The notes under the pieces were generated by a model. It was not told where the DNA came from. It made no database searches and saw only the letters and a program-made list of their open reading frames with translations. Positions 34,954 through 43,781 of a DNA stretch of 64,000 nucleotides are shown here, piece after piece. This DNA is from Azophilus sp965116165 (GTDB lineage: Bacteria > Pseudomonadota > Gammaproteobacteria > Pseudomonadales > Azotimanducaceae), in the NCBI GenBank assembly GCA_965116165.1, contig OZ220484.1:3348001-3412000 (forward strand), written 5' to 3'. The translations under genes and the position numbers were made by a program. Position 1 is the first letter of the stretch. Every line of letters starts with the position of its first letter.

Positions 34954-35562
34954 CTACATGTTGATCGCCGTCTGGAAGGCCTGCCGTGCCGAAATGCGCT
35001 CGACATACCCCTTCAGGTTCGCCATCGTGTCGGTCACGCAGCCGAGCCGATTGGCCATGAAGCAGGCGTGCCCCAGCATCACGTCCGCCGCGGAAAAGTA
35101 GCCAATTAGGTAGTCCTTGCCCGCAAGGGCCTGATCGACCGGGGCCAGTGTCCGTGTTAGCAGCCGCCGGGCCTGCCCGAGGGCGGTTTCATCGCGCCGC
35201 TCCGGCGGCAGCAGGATGGTATGTACGACAATGGTGTTGACTGGGGACATCACCATCCCCTCGCAGTAATGAAACCATTGTAGGTACATCGGAAACTCCG
35301 GGGCATCGACCACGGGCTTCAGGCCACCGTTGCGGTGGCGCTCAAGGATGTACTCAACGATTGCGCCCGACTCGTAGATGCGCACATCGCCGTCATCAAG
35401 CACCGGAATGCGGCCGAGCGGGTGGCGGGCACGGTGCTCGTCGGATTTTAGATCCTGCGGATGGAAGTCCATCCTGTTCATCTCGTAGGGCAGCCCGAGT
35501 TCTTCGAGCAGCCAGACGATCCGGCCAGCGCGTGAATTGGGAGCGAAGTGCAGCTTGAGCAT
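34954..35562 (-). CDS. Glutathione S-transferase family protein
   Basis: 202 residues starting MLKLHFAPNSRAGRIVWLLEELGLPYE, a thioredoxin-fold GST N-terminal domain with the catalytic Ser/Tyr region near NSRAGR. IPVLDDGDVRIYESGAIVEYI is the gamma-glutamyl-binding block with the conserved ES pair. The C-terminal helical domain has FSAADVMLGHACFMA. The frame is open upstream, but this start gives the family N terminus. Substrate unknown; likely cytosolic detoxification or stress role. Confidence 0.88.
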   Translation of the reverse strand: MLKLHFAPNSRAGRIVWLLEELGLPYEMNRMDFHPQDLKSDEHRARHPLGRIPVLDDGDVRIYESGAIVEYILERHRNGGLKPVVDAPEFPMYLQWFHYCEGMVMSPVNTIVVHTILLPPERRDETALGQARRLLTRTLAPVDQALAGKDYLIGYFSAADVMLGHACFMANRLGCVTDTMANLKGYVERISARQAFQTAINM

Positions 35563-35591
35563 GTTTTCTCTTCGTTGTTGCGGTGTCTTCA

Positions 35592-35693
35592 GGTTAAGCG
35601 AAACCGGCCTTGTGTGCCATCGGGGCCTGGTGGGCGATGCGGTTGAGGTCGGCACCGGTTAAGCGAACCCAGCCTTTTGTGCCATCGGGACCT
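35592..35693. repeat. Pair of 37-bp direct repeats
   Basis: Sequence at 35592-35628 (GGTTAAGCGAAACCGGCCTT...) and 35657-35693 (GGTTAAGCGAACCCAGCCTT...) match at most positions; both continue with GTGCCATCGGG. On the minus strand they read like short coding repeats (GPDGTKGWVRLTG), but no complete gene was recognised. They lie between the GST start and a decayed antitoxin gene. Confidence 0.6.
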
Positions 35694-36000
35694 TGACTCA
35701 ATTCGATTGGAAAAACTTCCCAAGACGCATTGAAGCGGCTTGCGATTACGTCGGGTGCCGAAATGAGGGCGAATTTGCCATTCGGCTTCGCAACAAGATC
35801 GTGCTTCGAGCCACTTGCAATCGAGTGGATCGACTCAATCCGCAGGTCAGCGAGACTACCGAGCGTATGGCGCGCTTGTACGCGATGGCACTGTCCGTGT
35901 TTGACAATGCCGAAGCAACCGCGCGATTCATGGTCGATCGACATCGGGAGCTTGATGATCGCCCCTGAATCTTATGCTTTGGCTATCCTCGTTCGGTTTC
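35693..36000 (+). pseudogene. Probable remnant of an Xre/MbcA/ParS-type antitoxin (DUF2384)
   Basis: The frame 35693-35968 ends TTERMARLYAMALSVFDNAE then ATARFMVDRHRELDDRP. This fits the toxin-binding C-terminal domain of MbcA/ParS/Xre antitoxins (ERLARVxAxAxxVFGDxExAxxWL...LxGxxP). One base later a second frame carries on with PESYALAILV, as in the family's P-LE-L, so a frameshift is likely. The upstream half is not recognisable and no RES-domain toxin follows. An ordinary hypothetical protein is the alternative. Confidence 0.4.
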
Positions 36001-36042
36001 TGCGAAAGACAGGGGTGGATCATGACAACAGTACTTACCCGC

Positions 36043-36678
36043 TCAATCCTCAACCTTGTTCGGAAATTCACACAAATCCTCAATCAAGCAGGCCCCACAG
36101 CACGGCTTGCGGGCCGTGCAAACATAGCGGCCGTGCAGGATGAGCCAGTGGTGGGCATTTTTGAGAAAGGGCTTTGGTATCCAGCGCACCAGGCGGTCCT
36201 CCACTTCGCGCACAGTTTTCCCCGGTGCCAGGCGCGTACGATTTGCAACGCGGAAGATGTGGGTGTCCACGGCCAGAGTAGGTTGGCCGAATGCGGTGTT
36301 GAGCACGACATTGGCGGTTTTTCGTCCCACTCCGGGAAGAGCCTCCAGGGCGGCGCGATTCCGCGGCACCTCGCCACGGTGCCGGTCAACGAGCATGCGG
36401 CACGTTGCGATGATGTTTGACGCCTTGGTGTTGAAAAGCCCAATGCTCTTGATGTGGCCGCGCAGCCTCTCGACGCCCAGATCCAAAAACCCTTGGGGCG
36501 TGTTGACGGCTTGGAAGAGACCTGCCGTTGCCTTGTTGACGCCGACATCGGTTGCCTGGGCGGAAAGGATCACCGAGACGAGCAGTTCGAAGGGCGTCCG
36601 GTAGTTCAGTTCGGTGGTTGGCTCGGGATCGTTGGCTTGCAGCCGCTCGAAAATTTGCGTTCGTTTTGTCCTATTCAT
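36043..36678 (-). CDS. nth: Endonuclease III (DNA glycosylase/AP lyase)
   Basis: Excises oxidised pyrimidines. Helix-hairpin-helix LPGVGRKTANVVLNTAF with the catalytic Lys, then VDTHIFRVANR with the catalytic Asp. The C-terminal [4Fe-4S] cluster comes from CTARKPCCGACLIEDLC. 211 residues from ATG 36678, which overlaps the rsxE stop by 4 bases. nth as the last gene of the rsx operon is the standard gammaproteobacterial arrangement. Confidence 0.96.
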   Translation of the reverse strand: MNRTKRTQIFERLQANDPEPTTELNYRTPFELLVSVILSAQATDVGVNKATAGLFQAVNTPQGFLDLGVERLRGHIKSIGLFNTKASNIIATCRMLVDRHRGEVPRNRAALEALPGVGRKTANVVLNTAFGQPTLAVDTHIFRVANRTRLAPGKTVREVEDRLVRWIPKPFLKNAHHWLILHGRYVCTARKPCCGACLIEDLCEFPNKVED

Positions 36679-37322
36679 GGATTTGTGCCGTCCACGCCGT
36701 TGATACGTCCCCCGATCCAATTGGTAAGGCCAAGCAACAACCCCGCCATGATGAAGGCGCCGGGGGGCAGCAAGACCACCAGCAGCCCGCCGTTGGGTGC
36801 GATTTCGATGCGCCATCCGGCGACAGCCGGGCCGAACAACTGCTCTAGGCCGGCGAACAGCGTACCGTTGCCGAGCAGTTCGCGCACACTGCCCAGGACG
36901 ATTAGGGCGATGGCGAAACCGCAAGCCGTACCGAGAGCATCAAGGGCGGCCTGTGGCGGCGGTTGGCGGCTGGCGAAGGCTTCGATACGCCCGAGAATCA
37001 TGCAATTCGACACGATGATCTGAACGAACAGCGCCACCCGCAGGTACAGGTCGAACGCATGGGCTTCGAGCAACAACACACCGATTGTGGTGAAAGTGGC
37101 GATGATCAGCACGAAGCAGGGCAGGCGCACCGCCTGTGGAATCCAGTGGCGCACAAACGCAATGGTCAGGCTGGAGCCAAGCATTACAAAACCGCTGGCC
37201 AGCGCCAGCCCAAGGGCATTGACCAGGCTGCTGCTGACCGCCAACAGGGGGCAGAGGCCGAGCAGTTGCGCCCAGGCGGGGTTGCGCTTTATGGCGGCGG
37301 TACGGAAGGTTCCGGTGCTCAA
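36675..37322 (-). CDS. rsxE: RsxE/RnfE, membrane subunit of the Rnf complex
   Basis: Six-helix inner-membrane subunit paired with RsxA. NPAWAQLLGLCPLLAVSSSLVNALGLALA is the conserved first segment (two parts: NPAWAQLLGLCPLLAVSSS, VNALGLALA), with the Cys that coordinates the membrane iron site. Start is TTG 37322 (MSTGTFRTAA), overlapping the rsxG stop; it places the conserved block at the usual distance from the N terminus. 215 residues, family about 230. Confidence 0.92.
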   Translation of the reverse strand: MSTGTFRTAAIKRNPAWAQLLGLCPLLAVSSSLVNALGLALASGFVMLGSSLTIAFVRHWIPQAVRLPCFVLIIATFTTIGVLLLEAHAFDLYLRVALFVQIIVSNCMILGRIEAFASRQPPPQAALDALGTACGFAIALIVLGSVRELLGNGTLFAGLEQLFGPAVAGWRIEIAPNGGLLVVLLPPGAFIMAGLLLGLTNWIGGRINGVDGTNP

Positions 37323-37828
37323 GACTCGCGTGCTCCTTGGGATGGCCGTTGGTTCATTGATTGCAGCAATGAGGATACGCCCCGCTTGATCGCCTCGCTG
37401 GTAATGGTCGCGCCCGTCACCGCATCCACCCGCTCCGGCGGCCGCCTGGAAAATTGGCGAATCCAGGGGCTGCGGGTCGTATCGACAAAATCGCCGAGTC
37501 CCGGGGTTTCCCGATGGCGGGTGACACGCACCCCGCTGGGCGAGTTGCCTTGATCCACGGGCGGGAAAGCCACCAGCAATTCGATTGGTCCGGCATAGCC
37601 CGCCACGGTTGTGCGATGCAATCGGTAGCCGTTCGGCAAATGCAATCGATCATCTTGCCAGTCTAATCCCACGGTGGGGAACGGCCCGCCGGTGAGTTCA
37701 AACACGACGCGCCAGGTGGCCGCGGCGCGGTTGGCGCGAATCGCGTCCGCGGTCAGGATATGGGTGGCCGCAAGTAGAACCGCGCACAGGACGGCGATGA
37801 TGGCCAGACCCGCCAGCGGTTTCATCAT
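37319..37828 (-). CDS. rsxG: RsxG/RnfG, FMN-bearing subunit
   Basis: Periplasm-facing subunit with one N-terminal membrane anchor (LAGLAIIAVLCAVLLAATHIL) and an FMN-binding domain. FMN would be linked to a Thr in DAVTGATITSEAI. The 169 residues are a little shorter than the E. coli protein (about 206). ATG 37828 overlaps the rsxD stop (ATGA). Confidence 0.92.
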   Translation of the reverse strand: MMKPLAGLAIIAVLCAVLLAATHILTADAIRANRAAATWRVVFELTGGPFPTVGLDWQDDRLHLPNGYRLHRTTVAGYAGPIELLVAFPPVDQGNSPSGVRVTRHRETPGLGDFVDTTRSPWIRQFSRRPPERVDAVTGATITSEAIKRGVSSLLQSMNQRPSQGARES

Positions 37829-38808
37829 CGTATTTGTACCCGTCCGCGCGCCAACGCATCCAAAAAGGGGGTGGCGGCGTTGGCGATCAGAACACCGAAG
37901 GCAATCCCGTCCGGGTAGCCGCCCCAGACGCGAATAGCGAACGCAATTCCCGCGACGGTAGCACCGAATAGCCATTGCCCCACGGGGTGGGCGGGATGGG
38001 TTGCGGGATCGGTTACGACGAAGAATGCCGCCAGCATGGTCCCTGCCGAGAAGTAGTGGAACAAAGGCGAGCCCGCGCTGCGCGAACTGCCGCCGTCGTA
38101 GAAGATCAGCGCGAGTCCGCCGAGCGGGACGAGGAAACCGAGCACCACTCGCCAAGCCACCAACCCGAGCCCGACGGCGACGAGTCCCCCGATTGCGAAA
38201 GCGATATTGGCCCATTCCCAGCCCTGTCCGCCAATTTGGCCGAATGCCGGGTTCGCGGCATAGACCTCTGCCGCCGTTAGCCCATCCCGGTATTTGAATG
38301 CCGTGAGCGCGGTCGCCCCGGTGTGCCCATCGACCAGTGGCGGCCAGGCGGCGAGCGCCGCGGGAAAACAGATGAGCGCTAACACGTAGCCCACCATGGC
38401 GGGGTTGAAGATGGTGTGGCCGAGGCCGCCGTATAACTGGCGGGCGAGTACGATCATGCCGGTGCAGGCGACCACGAGAACATGCCAGGGCATGTTCGGT
38501 GGCAACGTCAATATCAGGATTAGGGTTCCGAGAAAGATGGAGCCGTCAAATAGGCTCGCGAGCTGTGGGTGCGTTTGGCCGGCGGTTTCCGGGGGGATGC
38601 CCGGCGCCGGTCGGTCGATGCGTCGCCAGTGGTTTGCGGGACGCCACCCACGCATGTACCGGCATAGGAGTTCCAGGGCGTAGGCGAGCGGCACGGCGAT
38701 CAGTAGATTCCACAGGTAACCCCGACCGTAGTATCCGCACAGTACGGCGAACCCGGGCGCGAGGGTCAGAACAACAGCCCACATAATGTGATTGCTGGTT
38801 GTCGGCAC
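37825..38808 (-). CDS. rsxD: RsxD/RnfD, membrane subunit with covalent FMN
   Basis: Multi-helix membrane subunit, homologue of NqrB. FMN attachment motif in DGHTGATALTAFK. LLCRYMRGWRP, LFDGSIFLGTLILILTLPP and YGGLGHTIFNPAMVGYVLAL are typical. The GTG start overlaps the stop of the upstream rsxB-C fusion by one base. In most relatives rsxC lies directly before rsxD; here only its C-terminal domain remains, fused to rsxB. Confidence 0.93.
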   Translation of the reverse strand: MPTTSNHIMWAVVLTLAPGFAVLCGYYGRGYLWNLLIAVPLAYALELLCRYMRGWRPANHWRRIDRPAPGIPPETAGQTHPQLASLFDGSIFLGTLILILTLPPNMPWHVLVVACTGMIVLARQLYGGLGHTIFNPAMVGYVLALICFPAALAAWPPLVDGHTGATALTAFKYRDGLTAAEVYAANPAFGQIGGQGWEWANIAFAIGGLVAVGLGLVAWRVVLGFLVPLGGLALIFYDGGSSRSAGSPLFHYFSAGTMLAAFFVVTDPATHPAHPVGQWLFGATVAGIAFAIRVWGGYPDGIAFGVLIANAATPFLDALARGRVQIR

Positions 38809-39716
38809 TAGCAGGTCGCTTCCCCTGCTTTCGCGGGGTTTACCCGGCGGGCGAGTCGCGCGGCCCGGCGTGTTTGGGCGGCCTCCTGTTCCGCGGCGAG
38901 CCGCGTGTTGCGGGCCTGGTATCGGGCTTTTGCATGCGCCGCATCCGCGCGCTTGGCCGCCGCCTCGGAAAGCACTCGCCTACCACTGCCGAATATGGCC
39001 GCAAGAGGAATGTTGCTCGGACAGACCCGGTCGCAGAGGCGGCATTCGATACAGCGTTCCAGCCCGCCGGCTTCCGCGTCATTCCACTTCTCGGCGGCTG
39101 TCAGCCACAACAGCTCTCTGGGCGCGAGCGCGGCGGGGCAGGCGGGTTCGCAGCGGTTGCAGCCGATGCAGGGCTGGCTTTCGTGCGCCGCAATGGTCAT
39201 TGGGTATCGGATTGGGCGTGGTTTCGCCTGCGTGACGGTCCAATTAAGGTCGATGCAATCGACTGGACAGGCTGGTACGCACAGCCCGCAACCAGTGCAT
39301 TCATCCTCGATGACGGTGTGCATGAAGCCCGGTGCGCCGATGATGGCATCCACGGGGCAGGCACGGATGCACAGAAAACAGCCGATGCAGTCCGCTTCGC
39401 GGATGCGTGCGAGCAAGGGCTCCGGACTCGGCGGAGTGGTGCCGCCGTCGCGCCCGAGCAGCGCTTTCAGCGCCTCGAAGGTGGTGTCGCCTCCGGGGGG
39501 GCAAAGATCGAGCGCCGTGCCATTGGCCACCGCCTCGGCGTAGGGACGGCAGCCCGGAAAACCGCATTGGGTGCACTGTGTTTGCGGTAGGAGCGCATCA
39601 ATGGCATCGATCAGCTCGTTGTCGTCGCCCTTGAGCCGCTCCCGCGCCGAGAGCAGCAACCATCCCAACCCCAGCATCAGCCCGCAAAGCACGGCGATTG
39701 TGGAGACGATTTCCAC
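38808..39716 (-). CDS. rsxB: RsxB (RnfB) fused to the C-terminal ferredoxin domain of RnfC
   Basis: 302 residues against about 190 for RsxB. Residues 1-165 are a standard RnfB: membrane anchor (3-22), the Fe-S domain with Cys 48, 51, 56 and 72, and a two-cluster ferredoxin with Cys at 110-120 and 140-150. Residues 182-302 match the C terminus of RnfC: PCIGCNRCEPACPAALAPRE, then CIECRLCDRVCPSNIPL (Cys 183-193 and 222-232), then a charged Ala/Arg/Glu tail. The NADH- and FMN-binding half of RnfC (about 350 residues) is absent, and no separate rsxC lies in the operon. GTG start on the rsxA stop. Five [4Fe-4S] clusters are predicted. Confidence 0.88.
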   Translation of the reverse strand: MEIVSTIAVLCGLMLGLGWLLLSARERLKGDDNELIDAIDALLPQTQCTQCGFPGCRPYAEAVANGTALDLCPPGGDTTFEALKALLGRDGGTTPPSPEPLLARIREADCIGCFLCIRACPVDAIIGAPGFMHTVIEDECTGCGLCVPACPVDCIDLNWTVTQAKPRPIRYPMTIAAHESQPCIGCNRCEPACPAALAPRELLWLTAAEKWNDAEAGGLERCIECRLCDRVCPSNIPLAAIFGSGRRVLSEAAAKRADAAHAKARYQARNTRLAAEQEAAQTRRAARLARRVNPAKAGEATC

Positions 39717-40294
39717 TACACATCGAGTCCCACAAAACCGAGAAATCCGAGACTCAGGATGCCGGCGGTGATGAGAGCAATGGGCGCGCCCTTGAATGGG
39801 GCGGGCACATCCGCGCCCTCCAGTCGTTCGCGGATAGCGCCGAACAGCGTCATCACCAGGGAGAAACCCGCTGCCGCGCCGGCACTAAAAGCGATGGCGC
39901 CTGCCAGCGTCAGGTTCCCGCCGACCGCCAGGAGCGCCACGCCCAATACGGCGCAATTGGTGGTAATGAGCGGTAGGTAGACGCCGAGGCCGCGATGCAG
40001 CAGCGGGCTCGTTGCCCGCAAGTACAACTCGGTGTACTGAACGACGCCGGCTATCACCACGATGAACACAATGATGTTCAACCAGGCTAGGCCGAAAGGT
40101 ACCAGCAAGCCGTGGTAAACGAGAAAACAGACCGTCGCCGAGAGCGTCAGCACGAAGGTGGTTGCCAACCCCATCGCCAGAGCCGTCGACAGGCTCCGGG
40201 TCACGCCCATAAACGGACACAACCCCAGAAACTGGGCGAGTACGAAGTTGTTGACCAGCAATGCGCCAATAATGATTAAGGCGAGTTCGCTCAT
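39716..40294 (-). CDS. rsxA: RsxA/RnfA, membrane subunit
   Basis: 192 residues, family length. NNFVLAQFLGLCPFMGVTRSL contains the conserved Cys that, with one in RsxE, holds the membrane iron cluster. PLITTNCAVLGVALL is the second conserved half. First gene of the operon rsxA-B/C-D-G-E-nth; each junction overlaps by 1-4 bases. The complex couples electron flow to ion movement, or in E. coli keeps SoxR reduced. Confidence 0.95.
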   Translation of the reverse strand: MSELALIIIGALLVNNFVLAQFLGLCPFMGVTRSLSTALAMGLATTFVLTLSATVCFLVYHGLLVPFGLAWLNIIVFIVVIAGVVQYTELYLRATSPLLHRGLGVYLPLITTNCAVLGVALLAVGGNLTLAGAIAFSAGAAAGFSLVMTLFGAIRERLEGADVPAPFKGAPIALITAGILSLGFLGFVGLDV

Positions 40295-40312
40295 GTTGCA
40301 ATCAGCGGTGTG

Positions 40313-42019
40313 TCAACGCACCACCATGCCGGGTACCGCGCCCTCGTCCGGGCTTAATAGGAAGATGTCCTTGCCGCCGCGCGACGCCTCGATCACCTTG
40401 TCCAGAGCCTGCTTGGTCATGCGCCTGAACAGCGGCCGAAATTTACCCACCCGGTGCCCGATCAGCGGTTGGTCGATGGCCGTCCAAGTGAAGGGCGCGA
40501 CCCCTAGGAACTCCCTCGCGGATTCCGCCATACAGGGCAGAATGGGCTGCAGGTAGATGGCGAGAACCCGGAACAGGTTGATGCCCTGGCTGCAGATGGC
40601 CTGCATTTCCGCATGCCGGTCCGGCTGCCCGACCAGTTTCCAGGGCTCGTGGTGGGCGATGTATTGATTGGCCAGGTCGGCAAGCTCGGTGATGAGCCGA
40701 ACACCCTTGGAGGTGTCGTTGTTCTCGTAATAATCCGCAATGGAATCCTTTGCCGCCACGAAGCGACTCCACAGCGCCTCGTCGTGCAAAGCGGGCGACA
40801 ACCACCCGTCGAATCGCTTGTTGACAAAGGTGGCGCAGCGGCTCGCGATATTGACCACCTTGCCCACCAGGTCGCTGTTTACGCGCTGTACAAAGTCATC
40901 GAAGTTGATGTCCAGGTCGTCGATGGTGCCGTTCAGCTTGGTGGCGTAGTAGTAGCGCAGGCATTCTGGATCCAGGTATTCGAGGTAGGTGGCGGCATTG
41001 ATGAACGTGCCCCTGGACTTGGACATCTTGGCACCGTTGACGGTGATGAATCCGTGCGTGTGAATGCGCGTTGGCGTACGGAAACCGGCACCGTGCAGTA
41101 CGGCCGGCCAGAACAGCGCATGGAAGTTGACGATGTCCTTGCCGATAAAGTGATGGACTTCGGTTTCCCCCGCGGCATCGGCTGCCCAGTACATGTCGAA
41201 TCGGTCTTCACCGCGGGCATCCAGCAGATTCTTGAAACTTGCCATATAGCCCACGGGCGCGTCCATCCAGACATAGAAGTATTTGTCGTTGGTGCCGGGA
41301 ACCAGGAATCCGAAATAGGGCGCGTCGCGGGATATGTCCCAGGCGCGCAACCCCGATTCGAGCCATTCGGCGAGTTTGTTGGACACTTCCGGTTGTACGA
41401 CGCCGCTGCGTGTCCAGGCTGTCAAGAAATCGGCATATTGCGGCAGGTCGAAGAAATAGTGCGGGGAACTGCGCAGGGTGGGCTGTGCGCCGGAGATCAG
41501 CGAGCGGGGGTTTTGCAACTCGATGGCATCGTAGGTGGCCCCGCAGGCGTCACAATTGTCGCCGTACTGATCCTCCTCCCCGCAGCGGGGGCAGGTGCCC
41601 TTCACAAAGCGGTCGGCAAGAAACATCTTCCGTTCCGGGTCGTAGAGTTGTTCGACATCCCGGGTGAATATCAGCCCCGCCTCGACGAGGCGATTGTAGA
41701 TGAGTTCGGCAAGTTCGCGATTTTCCTCGGAATGGGTGGAGTGGTAGTTGTCGTGCTCGATGAGAAACCCCCGGAAGTCGCGCACATGCTCCCGCCGCAT
41801 TGCTTCGATCAGCGCTTCGGGTTCGAGCCCTTCCTGTTCCGCCTTCAGCATGGTGCCGGTGCCGTGGGTGTCGTCGGCGCAGACATAGATACAGGAATGG
41901 CCGCGCAACTTTTGAAAGCGCACCCAGATGTCTGTTTGCACATGTTCGAGCAGGTGCCCGAGGTGGATGGCGCCATTGGTATAGGGCAGGGCGCTGGTGA
42001 CCAGTATACGGCGACTCAT
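40313..42019 (-). CDS. metG: Methionyl-tRNA synthetase
   Basis: Class I synthetase: HLGH signature (residues 19-22), zinc-knuckle CPRCGEEDQYGDNCDAC, and KMSKSRGT. The anticodon-binding helical domain is complete. The protein has 568 residues and stops after SPDEGAVPGMVVR, without the C-terminal Trbp111-like dimerisation domain found in the long E. coli form (677 residues). That short form occurs in many bacteria. Divergent from apbC, as in many gammaproteobacteria. Confidence 0.95.
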   Translation of the reverse strand: MSRRILVTSALPYTNGAIHLGHLLEHVQTDIWVRFQKLRGHSCIYVCADDTHGTGTMLKAEQEGLEPEALIEAMRREHVRDFRGFLIEHDNYHSTHSEENRELAELIYNRLVEAGLIFTRDVEQLYDPERKMFLADRFVKGTCPRCGEEDQYGDNCDACGATYDAIELQNPRSLISGAQPTLRSSPHYFFDLPQYADFLTAWTRSGVVQPEVSNKLAEWLESGLRAWDISRDAPYFGFLVPGTNDKYFYVWMDAPVGYMASFKNLLDARGEDRFDMYWAADAAGETEVHHFIGKDIVNFHALFWPAVLHGAGFRTPTRIHTHGFITVNGAKMSKSRGTFINAATYLEYLDPECLRYYYATKLNGTIDDLDINFDDFVQRVNSDLVGKVVNIASRCATFVNKRFDGWLSPALHDEALWSRFVAAKDSIADYYENNDTSKGVRLITELADLANQYIAHHEPWKLVGQPDRHAEMQAICSQGINLFRVLAIYLQPILPCMAESAREFLGVAPFTWTAIDQPLIGHRVGKFRPLFRRMTKQALDKVIEASRGGKDIFLLSPDEGAVPGMVVR

Positions 42020-42150
42020 GGTGATTTCATGCCGGTTCCGGGTGGGCGGCGGGAACTATACCGCAAGCCGTTCCGCATCCCTATAATGACGCGCCAATCG
42101 CCAGCGATGCGCTGCCTCGAATTATTGCCAAGCAAATACGCGCCTCTCCC

Positions 42151-43167
42151 ATGAAAATTGAGCAGTTCATAGATCCCTATCTCGCCAAGTCCTGGCATAG
42201 TCTCGGTGCCAGGGTGCTCTCCAGCGGTAGCCGGGTATCGGTCACGCTCGGCTACCCCGCAGCCTCGCTGCGGGATGAACTGAGTGGGCAACTGCGGACA
42301 GTCCTCAACAGCGACAAAGTCGAACTTGAGCTTCGGTTTGCCCCTCCGGCGGCACGGGGTTTCGCGCGGGTGCGGCACGTTATCGCGGTGGCGTCCGGCA
42401 AGGGTGGCGTCGGCAAGTCAACGACCGCCGTGAATCTCGCGTTGGCATTGGACCGGGAAGGAGCGAAAGTGGGGCTGCTCGACGCCGATATTTACGGTCC
42501 CAGCCAGGGCATGATGCTCGGTGTTGTGGCGGGCCGGCGGCCGGAGATCAAAGACGGGAAGCAGTTTGTTCCCATCCGGGCGCACGGCCTAAAAACCATG
42601 TCCATGAGCTTTTTGGTGGACGACAACACGCCGATGGTGTGGCGCGGCCCCATGGCGACGGGCGCTCTTCAGCAATTGCTGATGCAAACCGATTGGGGGG
42701 AACTCGACTATTTGATTGTCGATATGCCGCCGGGTACCGGTGATATCCAGTTGACGCTGTCGCAAAAAGTTCCGGTTTCGGGGGCTGTTATCGTCACCAC
42801 GCCCCAGGATATTGCCCTGCTCGATGCCAGAAAGGGGGTCGAGATGTTCCGCAAGGTGGATATTCCGGTGCTTGGCGTGGTGGAAAACATGAGTCTTTAC
42901 GAGTGTCCGAAGTGCGGTGAACTGAGCCATCTATTCGGTGTCGGCGGCGGTGAGCGGGTGGCTGCCGAGTTCGGGGTGCCGATGTTGGGCGCTTTGCCCC
43001 TGGCACCGCAGATTCGCGAACAGGCCGACGGCGGCAAGCCCACGGTGGCGGCCGACCCGCATGGCGCGACCAGCCGACATTATCTGGACGCCGCGCGTCA
43101 TATGGCGGCGCGACTATGGGCTATCGATACCCCGGCGCGGCCCGCCATCGGCATCAGCGAAGACTAG
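42151..43167 (+). CDS. apbC: ApbC/Mrp iron-sulfur cluster carrier ATPase
   Basis: P-loop protein that receives and passes on [4Fe-4S] clusters. Deviant Walker A GKGGVGKSTTAVNLA, DADIYGPSQ, VDMPPGTGD, and the cluster-binding CPKC in MSLYECPKCGE. A DUF59-like N-terminal part is reduced to about 75 residues. 338 residues in total. Position between metG and dcd is classic. Confidence 0.94.
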   Translation: MKIEQFIDPYLAKSWHSLGARVLSSGSRVSVTLGYPAASLRDELSGQLRTVLNSDKVELELRFAPPAARGFARVRHVIAVASGKGGVGKSTTAVNLALALDREGAKVGLLDADIYGPSQGMMLGVVAGRRPEIKDGKQFVPIRAHGLKTMSMSFLVDDNTPMVWRGPMATGALQQLLMQTDWGELDYLIVDMPPGTGDIQLTLSQKVPVSGAVIVTTPQDIALLDARKGVEMFRKVDIPVLGVVENMSLYECPKCGELSHLFGVGGGERVAAEFGVPMLGALPLAPQIREQADGGKPTVAADPHGATSRHYLDAARHMAARLWAIDTPARPAIGISED

Positions 43168-43217
43168 TGCTAGGAAACCGGGAATGGTAGCGAATCGAGT
43201 TAATCGGAGTTTTTCCC

Positions 43218-43781
43218 ATGAGCATAAAATCCGATCGCTGGATACGGGAAATGGCCGTCAAGGGCATGATCGAGCCGTTCGAACCGCAACAGGTGCGCGA
43301 GGGTGGGAACGGCAAGGCGATCTCTTTCGGCACCTCCAGCTACGGCTACGATGTGCGCTGTGCACCGGAGTTCAAGGTCTTTACCAACATTTATTCGGCA
43401 ACGGTTGATCCCAAGGCCTTCGATGAGCGGAGCTTTGTGGATGTGCGCGACGACATATGCATTATTCCGCCGAATTCCTTTGCCTTGGCGTCCACCGTCG
43501 AGTATTTCCGCATTCCCCGGGATGTGCTGACCATCTGCCTCGGCAAGTCCACCTATGCCCGTTGCGGCATCATTGTCAACGTGACGCCCCTGGAGCCCGA
43601 GTGGGAGGGCCACGTCACGTTGGAGTTCTCCAATACGACCAATCTGCCAGCGAAAATTTATGCCAACGAGGGTGCCGCGCAGATGGTGTTTTTTCAATCC
43701 GATGAACGTTGCGAAGTCTCCTATAGGGATCGGGACGGCAAGTACCAGGGGCAGCGCGGTGTTACCTTGCCGAGGCCCTAG
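43218..43781 (+). CDS. dcd: dCTP deaminase
   Basis: Converts dCTP to dUTP for thymidylate synthesis. Start MSIKSDRWIREMAVKGMIEPF, then SYGYDVRCAPEFKVF, LGKSTYARCGIIVNVTPLEP (catalytic Glu region) and TLEFSNTTNLPAKIYANEGA. 187 residues, family length. Its TAG stop is in a CTAG followed directly by repeat R2 copy B. Confidence 0.95.
   Translation: MSIKSDRWIREMAVKGMIEPFEPQQVREGGNGKAISFGTSSYGYDVRCAPEFKVFTNIYSATVDPKAFDERSFVDVRDDICIIPPNSFALASTVEYFRIPRDVLTICLGKSTYARCGIIVNVTPLEPEWEGHVTLEFSNTTNLPAKIYANEGAAQMVFFQSDERCEVSYRDRDGKYQGQRGVTLPRP

Noticed and set aside
40613..42154. 513-codon plus-strand open frame opposite metG
   Set aside because: MetG motifs on the minus strand are complete, and the plus frame has no recognisable content.
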